Positions 49,565 through 57,398 of a stretch of DNA of 64,000 nucleotides are shown here, in pieces. Made by a program: the position numbers and the translations under genes. This DNA is from CBDFKJ01 sp965248805 (GTDB taxonomy: Bacteria; Pseudomonadota; Alphaproteobacteria; UBA6615). The DNA is taken from positions 102,656 to 166,655 of the forward strand of contig CBDFKJ010000003.1 of the NCBI GenBank assembly GCA_965248805.1. The letters are read 5' to 3'. The notes under the pieces were generated by a model. It had not been told where the DNA came from. It worked only from the letters and a program-made list of their open reading frames with translations, and did no database searches. Position 1 is the stretch's first letter. Every line of letters begins with the position of its first letter.

Positions 49565-50051
49565 GGGTCTCCAGAACCTTCTGCATGGCGTGCGCATCGA
49601 GGCCGAGTTCGGCCGCCATCAGGGCGGCGACGCGGGCCGGCCAGTTGACCCAGGCGTCGCGCTCGCGCCGTGCGAGCCGGAACACCTCCGCCGTCGCCTG
49701 GGCCCGGTCGACCACCTCCCCGCGCAGGCGCTGCACCTGAATACGCGCCCGCTGCGCCTTGGCTATCTCGTGCGCCGTGCGTGCCTGCGTGAAGCTGGTG
49801 CCGGTGCCTTGCGGAGCTGGCTCGGTCACGGTCGGCCGTGCCGGGGCGGGCGGCTCAGCCGGCGGCATCTCCTCCGCCGTGACCTCGGGCGCTCGCGCCG
49901 GATCGGTGTTGGCGTCCCACTGGGCGTCGGCCTTGACCGGATCGAGGGTGCCGTCGGGCTCCGGCGTGATGCGGCCAATCTTGATCGCCTTCATCACCGC
50001 GACATGGCTCACGCCGCGTCGGCGCGCATATTCCCGCAGCGATACACCCAT
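49512..50051 (-). CDS. Terminase small subunit (Nu1-like)
   Basis: A 179-residue protein. The N-terminal winged HTH (MGVSLREYARRRGVSHVAVM, KAIKIGRITPEPDGTLDPVK, ADAQWDANTDP) is typical of Nu1 and recognises the packaging site. A Pro/Glu-rich linker follows, then ARTAHEIAKAQRARIQVQRL and RRERDAWVNWPARVAALMAA, the region that docks on the large subunit. First gene of the packaging operon on this strand. Confidence 0.88.
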   Translation of the reverse strand: MGVSLREYARRRGVSHVAVMKAIKIGRITPEPDGTLDPVKADAQWDANTDPARAPEVTAEEMPPAEPPAPARPTVTEPAPQGTGTSFTQARTAHEIAKAQRARIQVQRLRGEVVDRAQATAEVFRLARRERDAWVNWPARVAALMAAELGLDAHAMQKVLETHVREHLNELAEIRPEFR

Positions 50052-50152
50052 GCCCGTGGAACCTTGAAAATAGCATTTGAATCATTGGCTTAAGCGCTTG
50101 CCTTCGGGCCGGACCAGAGCGTGTATGACGTCGCAATCGAACGGAGGGAACC

Positions 50153-50608
50153 ATGATTCAACCACTCACCGGCACCGAACGTGACGCGCTCACCGCCGCC
50201 GCCAAGCGCCCGGACGGGCGCATCCATCCGCTGCCCGAGGGCGTCGATGCCGACTTGCTGGTCGGCGGTCTCGTCGTACGCGACCTGATCGATCAGGTGC
50301 CCGACGAGCGCCCCGGCTTCGATCCCTTCCTGCGCATCACCTACACGGGCCTGAAAGCGCTTCACGCCGACCCGAGCGAGAGCGCGTCGGCCGATGAGCC
50401 GGCCGACAAGACCGCGCTGGAAACCTTCATCGCCGGCCGGCACGAGTTCGACGGCTCGCTCGAGCGGCTGAGGGACGAGTGCTGCGTTCACTTCCATGTC
50501 GACCTCCAACAGGTCGATTGGGGCCACGTCGGGACGCTCTACATGCGCCTCGCCAGCCTGCGCACCCTTTGCGACCACGTCTTCCAGGAAGGCGAACACG
50601 CCGACTAG
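50153..50608 (+). CDS. Hypothetical phage-linked protein
   Basis: A 151-residue protein: MIQPLTGTERDALTAAAKRP, then DGRIHPLPEGVDADLLVGGL and TYTGLKALHADPSESASADE. The start (L T ... R.DG.IHPLP) resembles the neighbouring DUF3489 protein (DDGSIHPLPKILKGGAV), suggesting they share a winged-helix N-domain by duplication. GGAGGGAACC precedes the ATG. Divergent from the terminase operon. Function unknown. Confidence 0.65.
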   Translation: MIQPLTGTERDALTAAAKRPDGRIHPLPEGVDADLLVGGLVVRDLIDQVPDERPGFDPFLRITYTGLKALHADPSESASADEPADKTALETFIAGRHEFDGSLERLRDECCVHFHVDLQQVDWGHVGTLYMRLASLRTLCDHVFQEGEHAD

Positions 50609-50717
50609 CCGATTTCACGCCCCTCCGGCCCCGCTCAGGCTCGCGCCTCGCGGGGCTTCGGGCAGTAGCAGCGCCGCAACGGTCGCGGCGCGCTCAACCG
50701 AAGGAGGGAGCGATCCC

Positions 50718-51293
50718 ATGAAACTCACCGACACCCAGCTGGTCATTCTCACGGCCGCCGCCCAGCGCGATGACGGCTCGATCCACCCGCTGCCCAAGAT
50801 CCTCAAGGGCGGCGCGGTTACCAAGGTGACCCAGGCGCTCCTGCGCCGAGGCCTGATCGCCGAAGCGCCGGGGCGCGAGGGCTGGCCCGGCCGGCGGGAC
50901 CCCTACTTCGCCATCACGGCCGAGGGCGCACTCGCCATCAACGTCGAGCCGGCCGATTGCCCACACTTGGCCGACACGGGCGCACCGGCGCCCGACGGTG
51001 GCCAGGAGGCCGCGGCGCCTGCCACCCGCGGACAGGCGAAGAAGGCCACAAACGGCCGCGACACGGCGAACGGGCCGGTCAAGCGACGCACCGGCACCAA
51101 GCAGGCCGGCATGATCGAGATGCTCCGCCGGCCCGAAGGCACCACCATCGACCAGATCATGGAGGCCACCGGCTGGCAGCGCCACACCGTACGCGGCGCC
51201 TTCGCCGGCGCCCTCAAGAAGAAGCTCGGCCTCACCGTCACCTCGGACAAGGTCGAGGGGCGCGGGCGCGTGTATCGCATCACCGCGAACTGA
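50718..51293 (+). CDS. DUF3489 winged-helix protein
   Basis: A 191-residue protein: MKLTDTQLVILTAAAQRDDG, then SIHPLPKILKGGAVTKVTQA, LLRRGLIAEAPG, followed by the DUF3489 C-terminal domain GTKQAGMIEMLRRPEGTTID, QIMEATGWQRHTVRGAFAGA and LKKKLGLTVTSDKVEGRGRV, two winged helices separated by a basic linker. DUF3489 genes accompany DUF2924 and large serine recombinase genes in mobile elements; neither was found beside this one. AAGGAGG 9 bases upstream fixes the start. Confidence 0.85.
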   Translation: MKLTDTQLVILTAAAQRDDGSIHPLPKILKGGAVTKVTQALLRRGLIAEAPGREGWPGRRDPYFAITAEGALAINVEPADCPHLADTGAPAPDGGQEAAAPATRGQAKKATNGRDTANGPVKRRTGTKQAGMIEMLRRPEGTTIDQIMEATGWQRHTVRGAFAGALKKKLGLTVTSDKVEGRGRVYRITAN

Positions 51294-51303
51294 GGAGACG
51301 GCC

Positions 51304-51651
51304 ATGTCCCGCAAGACCGGAAAGCGCGGGCGGACCGAAGGCTATGCGGTCCACCACGTCAACAGCCCGGCCGGGCAGGCGCAACTGGCGAAACGCGAGC
51401 TCACTGCTCGCGACCTCGCGAGAGCCGTTGCCCGGTTCCAGACGGCCGAGAAAGTTCGCGTCGGCACCCCGATCGGCGTCAGCGAGGACAGCTTCTTCGG
51501 CTCGACCGAAGACGGCTGGACTCCGAACCGGCCCGGCGCCTTCGACGAGCCGCTCGTGACCATCCCTTGGGTGCAGATCCTCGAGTTGCTGGGCCGCGTC
51601 CCGGAGAACACCACCGGGGAGTTTCTCGACGGTGGCGGCAAACTCCAGTAA
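51304..51651 (+). CDS. Hypothetical protein downstream of DUF3489
   Basis: A 115-residue protein: RTEGYAVHHVNSPAGQAQLA, then KRELTARDLARAVARFQTAE, KVRVGTPIGVSEDSFFGSTE and LVTIPWVQILELLGRVPENT. Eleven bases after DUF3489 with GAGGAGACGG as ribosome-binding site, so probably the same operon. No family recognised. Confidence 0.6.
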   Translation: MSRKTGKRGRTEGYAVHHVNSPAGQAQLAKRELTARDLARAVARFQTAEKVRVGTPIGVSEDSFFGSTEDGWTPNRPGAFDEPLVTIPWVQILELLGRVPENTTGEFLDGGGKLQ

Positions 51652-51696
51652 ACCCGGCCGCAGACCGACACCGCCGTCCCTCGCGGGGCGGCGGTG

Positions 51697-51928
51697 TCAC
51701 GTTCGGATGCCGCCGCGCACACGGATCGCCTCGAACAGCCGGCGCAACGAGTAGCTCCTTGCGATGGATGCGATTGTGAAGACGGCGCCAATCAGGAGAT
51801 GATCCCCGAGGCTCGCGTGAAGTCCTAAAGAGCGGAAACACCAGCAACTGGATGATCACGGCAAAGCCGTAGCCCACCACCACGTTGGTTACCGCCTCGA
51901 CCAACGACATGGACCGCGATTGCCTCAT
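51697..51928 (-). pseudogene. DUF7220-like small phage membrane protein, frameshifted
   Basis: Starts at ATG 51928 (overlapping the ParB-methylase stop) with MRQSRSMSLVEAVTNVVVGY and GFAVIIQLLVFPLF. One extra base near 51826 (TTTAGGA for TTTGGA) shifts the frame. The second frame continues GLHASLGDHLLIGAVFTIAS, IARSYSLRRLFEAIRVRGGI to TGA at 51697. The joined protein matches a small two-TM phage family I recall as DUF7220. A sequencing error cannot be excluded. Confidence 0.7.
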
Positions 51929-53172
51929 GCCGCGGCTCGCTCGGCGCCGGCGGCGATCGCGTCGAACGTCTTGCCGTCCAGCGTTGCGGCCTTGCCCGTC
52001 CAGTCCTGCCAGCGCCGGACGATGACGTCGCAGTAGCCCGGCTCGAGTTCCACCAGCCGCGCGACGCGGCCGGTCTTCTCGGCCGCGATCAGCGTCGTGC
52101 CCGAGCCGGCGAAGGGATCGAGCACGACGTCGCGGCTCTTCGATGAGTTGCGGATTGCCCGCTCTACCAGCGCCACCGGCTTCATGGTCGGATGCAGATC
52201 GTTGCGCGCCGGCTTGTCGACGAACCAGACATCGCCCTGGTCGCGCGCGCCGCACCAGTAGTGGTCGGTGCCTTCCTTCCAGCCGTAGAGGATCGGCTCG
52301 TACTGGCGCTGGTAGTCGGCGCGGCCCAGCGTGAAGGTGTTCTTGGCCCAGATCACAAAGGTCGACCAGTGCCCGCCCGCCTCGCGGAACGCGCGCTGCA
52401 GCGTCGGCAGCTCCGAGGATGACATGCAGACATAGGCCGCGCCCTTGGTGACGGTCAGGATGTTGAGACAGGCATCGTTGAGGAACCCCTCGAAGTCGGC
52501 GCCGAGATTGTCGTTGCGGATCCGGCGCCGCTTGCCGCGCATCCTGTCCTTGGCGCTGTTGCCATAATCGACGTTGTAGGGCGGATCGGTGAAGCAGAGA
52601 TCGGCGAGCCCGCCGTCCAGCGCCCGCTCGACATCGCCGAGCACAGTGGCGTCGCCGCACAGCAGGCGGTGGCCGCCCAGCAGCCAGAGGTCGCCCGGCC
52701 GGGTGATCGGGGTCTCCGGCGGCTCGGAGACTTCGTCATCATCGATGTTGCCGGTGGGGCCGTCGTCAGCCCCCTGCAGCAGCCGCTCGATGTCGTCGAG
52801 CTCGAAGCCGGTGAGGTCGAGATCGAACTCCGCCTCGCGCAGCTGCTCGAACTCGACGCGCAGCAATTCATCATCCCAGCCGGCGTTTTCGGCGATGCGG
52901 TTGTCGGCAATGCGGAAGGCGCGGGCCTGCGCCTCGCTCAGATGCTCGAGCCGGATCACCAGCACGGTCTCCACCTCCAGCTGCCGGGCGGCCAGCAGCC
53001 GGCCGTGACCGGCGATCAGCACACCGCGGTCGTCCACCAGGAAGGGCACGTTGAAGCCGAAGGCGGCGATCGAGCCCGCGATCTGCGCCACCTGATCGTC
53101 GGAATGCGTGCGCGCATTGGCGGCGTAGGGCAGAAGCCGGTCCAGCGGCCAGTGCTCGATCTTGAATTCCAT
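51925..53172 (-). CDS. ParB-domain DNA methyltransferase
   Basis: A 416-residue fusion. The ParB-like N-terminal domain (DRLLPYAANARTHSDDQVAQ, IAGSIAAFGFNVPFLVDDRG, VLIAGHGRLLAARQLEVETV) is followed by a DUF-like helical region and a beta-class methylase. The methylase has motif IV LADLCFTDPPYNVDYG and motif I VVLDPFAGSGTTLIAAEKTG, RVARLVELEPGYCDV. NDLHPTMKPVALVERAI is typical. Such phage enzymes are usually N6-adenine methylases; the ParB domain may guide or regulate them. Translationally coupled to the second methylase upstream (TGATG). Confidence 0.9.
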   Translation of the reverse strand: MEFKIEHWPLDRLLPYAANARTHSDDQVAQIAGSIAAFGFNVPFLVDDRGVLIAGHGRLLAARQLEVETVLVIRLEHLSEAQARAFRIADNRIAENAGWDDELLRVEFEQLREAEFDLDLTGFELDDIERLLQGADDGPTGNIDDDEVSEPPETPITRPGDLWLLGGHRLLCGDATVLGDVERALDGGLADLCFTDPPYNVDYGNSAKDRMRGKRRRIRNDNLGADFEGFLNDACLNILTVTKGAAYVCMSSSELPTLQRAFREAGGHWSTFVIWAKNTFTLGRADYQRQYEPILYGWKEGTDHYWCGARDQGDVWFVDKPARNDLHPTMKPVALVERAIRNSSKSRDVVLDPFAGSGTTLIAAEKTGRVARLVELEPGYCDVIVRRWQDWTGKAATLDGKTFDAIAAGAERAAA

Positions 53173-54398
53173 CAGGCGGCCTCGGCGATGATCTTGCCTT
53201 CGCGCTCCAGCCTGTCGCGGGAGATCCCGGCGTAGTCCGGGTTGAGCTCGATCAGGATTGCGTTCCGACCCAAGCGGCTCGCCGCCAACCCGGTGGTGCC
53301 GGCGCCGGCGAAGGGATCGAGCACGGTGCCGCCCTCGGGACAGCCCGCCGCGATGCACATCTCGGCGAGCCTCGGCGCCATGGTCGCGAAGTGGGCTTGC
53401 GCGAAGGGCTGGGTCGCGATGGTCCAGACGTTTCTCAGATTGCGCCGTTCGGGATTCCCGACCGCGCGCTTGCGGCCGACGCGCGAAGCGACGTTGGCCT
53501 TGGAGAGGGGATCGACGAGGTCCTTGTGCTTGCCGCCGATGCGGTCCCTGGCCTCGCGCATCTTGCGTCGGTCCGAAGGGCCGCTCGTGCAGGGCTCGCT
53601 GGCCGTGGCGCGGTCGTAGAAGTAGCGCGCGCTCCTGGCCAGCAGCAGCACCTCCTCGTAGGCCATGCTCGGCCGGTCGCGCACGCTCTCCGGCATCGGG
53701 TTGCCGGACCACGGGCCGAGGCTCGCGCCCTTGGCCCAGACGATCCGCGAGCGCACCCACCAGCCGTCGGCCTGGAGTGCGAGCGCCGCGCGCGAGGGGA
53801 CCATGATCAGATCCTTGGGCTTCAGGCCGGGAACGGTGGCGCCGGGCGGGCGGCCGTTCCAGCCGCTGTCCCCCTCGTAGGCCCGCCGGGGAAAGCGTTC
53901 GGAGGCGCGCGATCGCTGCCGGCCGTCCCGCGCACCATAGTTGCCCCACGATCCGGCGTGGGAGTCGCCGAGGTTGAGCCAGGCGGTGCCGTCGACCCGG
54001 AGCACCCGGCGCACCTCCCGGAACACCTCGACCAGGTGCTCGACGTAGAGGTCGGGATCGGGCTCGAGCCCGAGGCAGCCGAGCCAGGCGCCGCACTTGC
54101 CGCACCAGGCGCCGGCCGCGTGCTTCTGATGGTTGCCGTTGAAGCGGCGGGACGGGCCCCCGTAACAGCGGTCGGTGGTCCGGCTCTTGCCGGCAACCGT
54201 CGTTTCGCGCTCATCGTGCGCCTCCCGCCATTCGCCCCACTGGTGATCGCAGGCCGGATCGCCGCCCCATACCGAGGGCGGGACGCGGTAGTCGCGGAGC
54301 GAGTAGTAGGGCGGGCTCGTGACCACGCAGTGGACCGAGCCCTCCGGCAGCTCGCGCAGCCGCTCGCGGCACTCGCCGATGAGGATGCGCACGCTCAC
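53172..54398 (-). CDS. DNA methyltransferase (N4-cytosine type)
   Basis: A 408-residue protein: RILIGECRERLRELPEGSVH, then motif IV CVVTSPPYYSLRDYRVPPSV. A cysteine-rich insertion contains CDHQWGEWREAHDERETTVA and AGAWCGKCGAWLGCLGLEPD; the WLNLGDSHAGSWGNYGARDG block comes next and motif I TVLDPFAGAGTTGLAASRLG ends the core. TSPPY with this insertion is common in N4-cytosine or N6-adenine methylases of alphaproteobacterial phages. The start is GTG 54398, overlapping the preceding TGA (GTGA); the longer ATG frame upstream is shadow. Confidence 0.88.
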   Translation of the reverse strand: MSVRILIGECRERLRELPEGSVHCVVTSPPYYSLRDYRVPPSVWGGDPACDHQWGEWREAHDERETTVAGKSRTTDRCYGGPSRRFNGNHQKHAAGAWCGKCGAWLGCLGLEPDPDLYVEHLVEVFREVRRVLRVDGTAWLNLGDSHAGSWGNYGARDGRQRSRASERFPRRAYEGDSGWNGRPPGATVPGLKPKDLIMVPSRAALALQADGWWVRSRIVWAKGASLGPWSGNPMPESVRDRPSMAYEEVLLLARSARYFYDRATASEPCTSGPSDRRKMREARDRIGGKHKDLVDPLSKANVASRVGRKRAVGNPERRNLRNVWTIATQPFAQAHFATMAPRLAEMCIAAGCPEGGTVLDPFAGAGTTGLAASRLGRNAILIELNPDYAGISRDRLEREGKIIAEAA

Positions 54399-55288
54399 AG
54401 GCCGCACATCCCCTCGCACTCGCCGGCCCAGAGATCGGACTGATCGACCGGGCCCCCGATCGCGAGCTCCTCCAGCGGGCGGCGGTTCACGTTGACATAG
54501 AGGCGGCCGCCCTTCCGGAGCCCGGCCCGCTCCCGAACCGGCATGTCGCGGATCAGGCGGTCGATGGCGACGGCCTCGTTCCAATCCTCCGGGTCGGCCC
54601 GCAGCGCCTCCCACTCGGCGGCACTCCGGTAGGGGCAGAAGGTGCAGGCGGAACGGGGCGGAACCGCGTAGCCGTGTTTCACGAGCCAGTCGATGCAGTC
54701 CTGCCGGCTCATCCAGCGTTCGTGCGGCTCTGGCCCGTCCTTCGTCGCGCGGTCGATCAGTGGATGGCGCTTGGCGAGCCAGCGGACGTCCGAGGGCTTC
54801 ACCCGGATCCACTCGTCGGCCGAGATGCCCAGCCACGAGCAGGCGAGCGGTTGGGAAGACCGGATCGGCTCGTCGGGCGGCCGGCCGAGCAGCTCCTTGA
54901 TGCGGCGCTGGATCGGTTTGATCTTGTAGTTGGACGTGCACTCGCGGCGCAGCATCCCATTCGAGCCGTCGGCGTTGACGGTGAAGAAGGGCGGCGCGAG
55001 GTAGCCGTTCGCGCGACCCGCCACTGTCTTCACACCGGCCGCGGTTTTGCAGATGTCGTCAGCGAGGTCGGAGAACTGGACGACCTCGACCGGGAAGGGC
55101 AGCACGTTGCCGGATCGCAGCCAGTCCAGATGCTCGTAGACCGCCTTCGGCTCCGCGCCGGTGTCGGCGAAGATGGCACAGTCCGGCATCGGCTCGATCT
55201 CGCCATGGGCCGCCATCAGCGCCATGGTCGTCGACTGGACGCCGGCGCCGAGCGAGATCACATGCATGATTGACGGGTGCTGGGTCAT
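54395..55288 (-). CDS. PAPS-reductase-like phage protein
   Basis: A 297-residue adenine-nucleotide alpha-hydrolase: HVISLGAGVQSTTMALMAAH (P-loop), then PDCAIFADTGAEPKAVYEHL, RRECTSNYKIKPIQRRIKEL, LGISADEWIRVKPSDVRWLA and CTFCPYRSAAEWEALRADPE. The two Cys-containing motifs distinguish the phage family from true PAPS reductases and resemble DndC-like sulfur-transfer proteins. Its job in phages is not established; sulfur modification of nucleic acid is a possibility (inference). First gene of an operon with two methylases, starting 127 bases from the GGTWACC array. Confidence 0.85.
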   Translation of the reverse strand: MTQHPSIMHVISLGAGVQSTTMALMAAHGEIEPMPDCAIFADTGAEPKAVYEHLDWLRSGNVLPFPVEVVQFSDLADDICKTAAGVKTVAGRANGYLAPPFFTVNADGSNGMLRRECTSNYKIKPIQRRIKELLGRPPDEPIRSSQPLACSWLGISADEWIRVKPSDVRWLAKRHPLIDRATKDGPEPHERWMSRQDCIDWLVKHGYAVPPRSACTFCPYRSAAEWEALRADPEDWNEAVAIDRLIRDMPVRERAGLRKGGRLYVNVNRRPLEELAIGGPVDQSDLWAGECEGMCGL

Positions 55289-55414
55289 GGGTCTCCCATC
55301 ACGAAAAGGCCGCCCGCACCCGGGAGGGCGGGACGGCCGATGTCGATGTCTCGTTGGTGGGTGGTGCACCACGCCGGCCGGTGCAGATCGCGCCGGTCCG
55401 GCGTCCTCGATGGT

Positions 55415-55789
55415 GGTAACCGGAGGTGGTAACCAAGGGTGGTAACCTGGGTGGTAACCAAGGGCTCTGGTTACCAGGCGGTTACCACCCAGGTTACCAC
55501 CCTGATCTGACGCTAAGCCTTTGCAATAACGGCGGTTTCTGTTTTCGACTGGGTGGTAACCGGCAAGCCGTGGTTACCACTTGGGTTGCCACCCTGGTTA
55601 CCACCCCTGCTCTGTCAGTAACTCATTGATATTGCGCCGTTATTCCGTCAGGCCGGAGCAGTGGCCGGCGGCCGGTGGTAACCTCGGTTACCACCCAGGT
55701 TACCACCCTGATCTTGGCCTAAGTCTTTGTAGAGGCGTGGTTTTCGCCGCCTGGCGCAGGTGGTAACCGGTGGTAACCTAGTGGTAACC
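55415..55789. repeat. GGTWACC site array, copy 2
   Basis: About sixteen GGTAACC/GGTTACC heptamers in both orientations from 55415 to 55789. The right two thirds (from about 55496) match copy 1 at 10866-11163 in sequence and order, including CTAAGCCTTTGCAATAACGG and the palindrome with arms GGTGGTAACC and GGTTACCACC. It stands between the minus-strand methylase operon and the plus-strand Fic gene, so it could serve as origin, regulatory array or recombination site. Confidence 0.85.
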
Positions 55790-55879
55790 CAGTTTTTCGG
55801 CCTGCCGCTGGCGCGATCCGCCCACTTGCGTTTGACGCCAGGAAGGACCCGCAAAATCAATGGGTTAGCATGGTTATTG

Positions 55880-55917
55880 GTCCAGAATAGGGATCAACAC
55901 TGGTCCCCAATTGGGAC
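55880..55917. promoter_or_regulatory. Two operator-like repeats upstream of fic
   Basis: GTCCAGAATAGGGAT (55880-55894) and GTCCCCAATTGGGAC (55903-55917), 23 bp apart start to start, belong to the same RTCCC-N5-GGGAY class as the three sites before higBA. The second contains the perfect palindrome CCCAATTGGG. The two toxin-type genes may therefore answer to related repressors. Confidence 0.6.
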
Positions 55918-55974
55918 TTGAGAGAGTTGAACGCCTCGGTGGCACGACCTTGTCGGGCGGCACGGGCCTTCCCA

Positions 55975-56040
55975 TTCGGGTGTATTTGGGCGTCGAATTG
56001 GGTTGCCTTATCGGGTGTAATTGGGTGTATATTCGGGTAT
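55975..56040. promoter_or_regulatory. TTCGGGTGTAT repeats up to the fic start codon
   Basis: TTCGGGTGTAT (55975-55985), ATCGGGTGTAA (56010-56020), TTGGGTGTAT (56021-56030) and TTCGGGTAT (56032-56040) form a cluster that runs into the start codon. A protein bound here would block translation initiation or transcription, consistent with autorepression by the Fic protein's own winged helix (inference). Confidence 0.5.
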
Positions 56041-57100
56041 GCCCCGACGCCCGCTCGACACCGATAGCATCGAGATCACCCCCGCCATCCTCGGGCTGAT
56101 CGCCGAGATCGACGAGTTCAAGGGTGCCTGGCGGGCGCTTGGAACGCTGGCTCCAGACAGGCTGTCGACCCTAAGACGTGTCGCGACCATCGAGAGCATC
56201 GGCTCCTCGACCCGCATCGAAGGCAGCCGGCTCTCGGATTCCGACGTCGAACGGTTGCTCGCCAATCTCGACATCACGTCCTTTGCCACCCGCGACGAGC
56301 AGGAGGTGGCCGGCTACGCCGAGACCATGGAGCTCGTCTTCCGCGCATGGGAGGATCTCTCGGTCGCCGAGAACCACGTCATGCAGCTGCACCGCGATCT
56401 GCTGGTCCACAGTGAGAAGGACGCCTGGCATCGCGGCGCCTACAAGACCTCGCCGAACAGCGTCGCCGCATTCGACGAGGAGGGGCAGGAGATCGGCGTC
56501 GTCTTCGAGACCGCAACGCCCTTCGACACGCCGTTCCTGATGGTGAAACTCTTCGACTGGTTGGCGCTGCGCCAGGATCGGGGCGACCTGCATCCGCTGA
56601 TCGTCATCGCCCTGTTCACGGTGGTCTTCCTCGAGATCCATCCCTTCCAGGACGGCAACGGGCGGCTCAGCCGGATCTTGACGACCCTGCTCCTGTTGCG
56701 TGCCGGCTACGCCTATGTTCCCTACAGCTCGCTCGAAAGCGTCATCGAGCAGAACAAGGAAGACTACTATCGCGCGCTCCGCCGGACGCAGGGCACGATC
56801 CGCACCGATCGACCGGACTGGCAGCCCTGGCTGGAGTTCTTTCTGCGCGCGCTGCAGCAGCAGATGAGGCGGCTGGCAAGCAAAATCGAGCGTGAGAAGC
56901 TGGTCCTGCCGGCCCTGCCTGCACTGTCGCTACGCATTCTCGATCACGCCCGCGACCACGGCCGGGTGAGCATGGGCGAAATGGTCCGATTGACCGGCGC
57001 CAGCCGCAACACGCTGAAGCAGCAATTCCGACGACTTGTCGAGCGGGGCCATTTGACCAAGCACGGCGGCGGCCGGTCGACCTGGTACACGCTGACCTGA
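56039..57100 (+). CDS. Fic-family protein (class II, with winged helix)
   Basis: A 353-residue Fic protein. The N-terminal helix has the inhibitory motif in ESIGSSTRIEGSRLSD (about residues 53-68). The catalytic loop is EIHPFQDGNGRLSRILTTLL, near residue 200, with His, Asp and both Gly of HPFx(D/N)GNGR. A C-terminal winged helix (ILDHARDHGRVSMGEMVRLT, GASRNTLKQQFRRLVERGHL) is DNA-binding. Fic enzymes AMPylate target proteins; when the inhibitory glutamate is in place they are held inactive. All key residues are present. ATG 56039 lies at the end of the GGGTGTAT repeats; there is no clear Shine-Dalgarno site. Confidence 0.92.
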   Translation: MPRRPLDTDSIEITPAILGLIAEIDEFKGAWRALGTLAPDRLSTLRRVATIESIGSSTRIEGSRLSDSDVERLLANLDITSFATRDEQEVAGYAETMELVFRAWEDLSVAENHVMQLHRDLLVHSEKDAWHRGAYKTSPNSVAAFDEEGQEIGVVFETATPFDTPFLMVKLFDWLALRQDRGDLHPLIVIALFTVVFLEIHPFQDGNGRLSRILTTLLLLRAGYAYVPYSSLESVIEQNKEDYYRALRRTQGTIRTDRPDWQPWLEFFLRALQQQMRRLASKIEREKLVLPALPALSLRILDHARDHGRVSMGEMVRLTGASRNTLKQQFRRLVERGHLTKHGGGRSTWYTLT

Positions 57101-57253
57101 GTCCTTTGCGATCGTGCCGTCGCCTGCAGCGTGGCACAGGGCCACGCCGACCGCGATGCCGGCCCCGAACACGACCAGCGCCGCCCAGATTTTCCAGGTG
57201 ACGATGAAGCGCAGGTTGCCCAGGAGGGCTTTCAAGGACGTTGCACGGCTCAT
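57100..57253 (-). pseudogene. Small phage membrane protein, 3' end overrun by fic region
   Basis: MSRATSLKALLGNLRFIVTW, then KIWAALVVFGAGIAVGVALC, one membrane segment, with GAAGGAGCCTGAC as a good ribosome-binding site before ATG 57253. The frame continues antisense through the end of fic (SGQRVPGRP...), so the native C-terminus has been replaced. It stands behind a terminator and operator and may still be transcribed. Confidence 0.45.
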
Positions 57254-57273
57254 GTCAGGCTCCTTCAGGCAAC

Positions 57274-57304
57274 AAAAAACCCGCCGCGGCGATGCCGGAG
57301 CGGG
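57274..57304 (-). terminator. Rho-independent terminator at the end of the early operon
   Basis: On the minus strand CCCGC (complement of 57300-57304) and GCGGG (complement of 57280-57284) form a stem around a GC-rich loop that can also pair internally, followed by TTTTTT (57274-57279). It would end transcription from the 57.4-64 kb operon before the small membrane gene. Confidence 0.7.
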
Positions 57305-57341
57305 CTGGGTTTGGACACACCTATGAGGTGGCGACATAAAC

Positions 57342-57382
57342 CTACATCTTGTGGCCTGCCACTGTCAACCCACAAAATGTAG
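57342..57382. promoter_or_regulatory. 13-bp inverted repeat CTACATCTTGTGG / CCACAAAATGTAG
   Basis: Arms at 57342-57354 and 57370-57382 match at 12 of 13 positions around a 15-base spacer. They lie between a gene end (57399) and the terminator. The AT-rich TACAT(C/T)TTGTGG half-site is unlike the surrounding GC-rich DNA and looks like a repressor or phage-switch operator. Confidence 0.5.
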
Positions 57383-57398
57383 AAAATCATCCCCGCCA

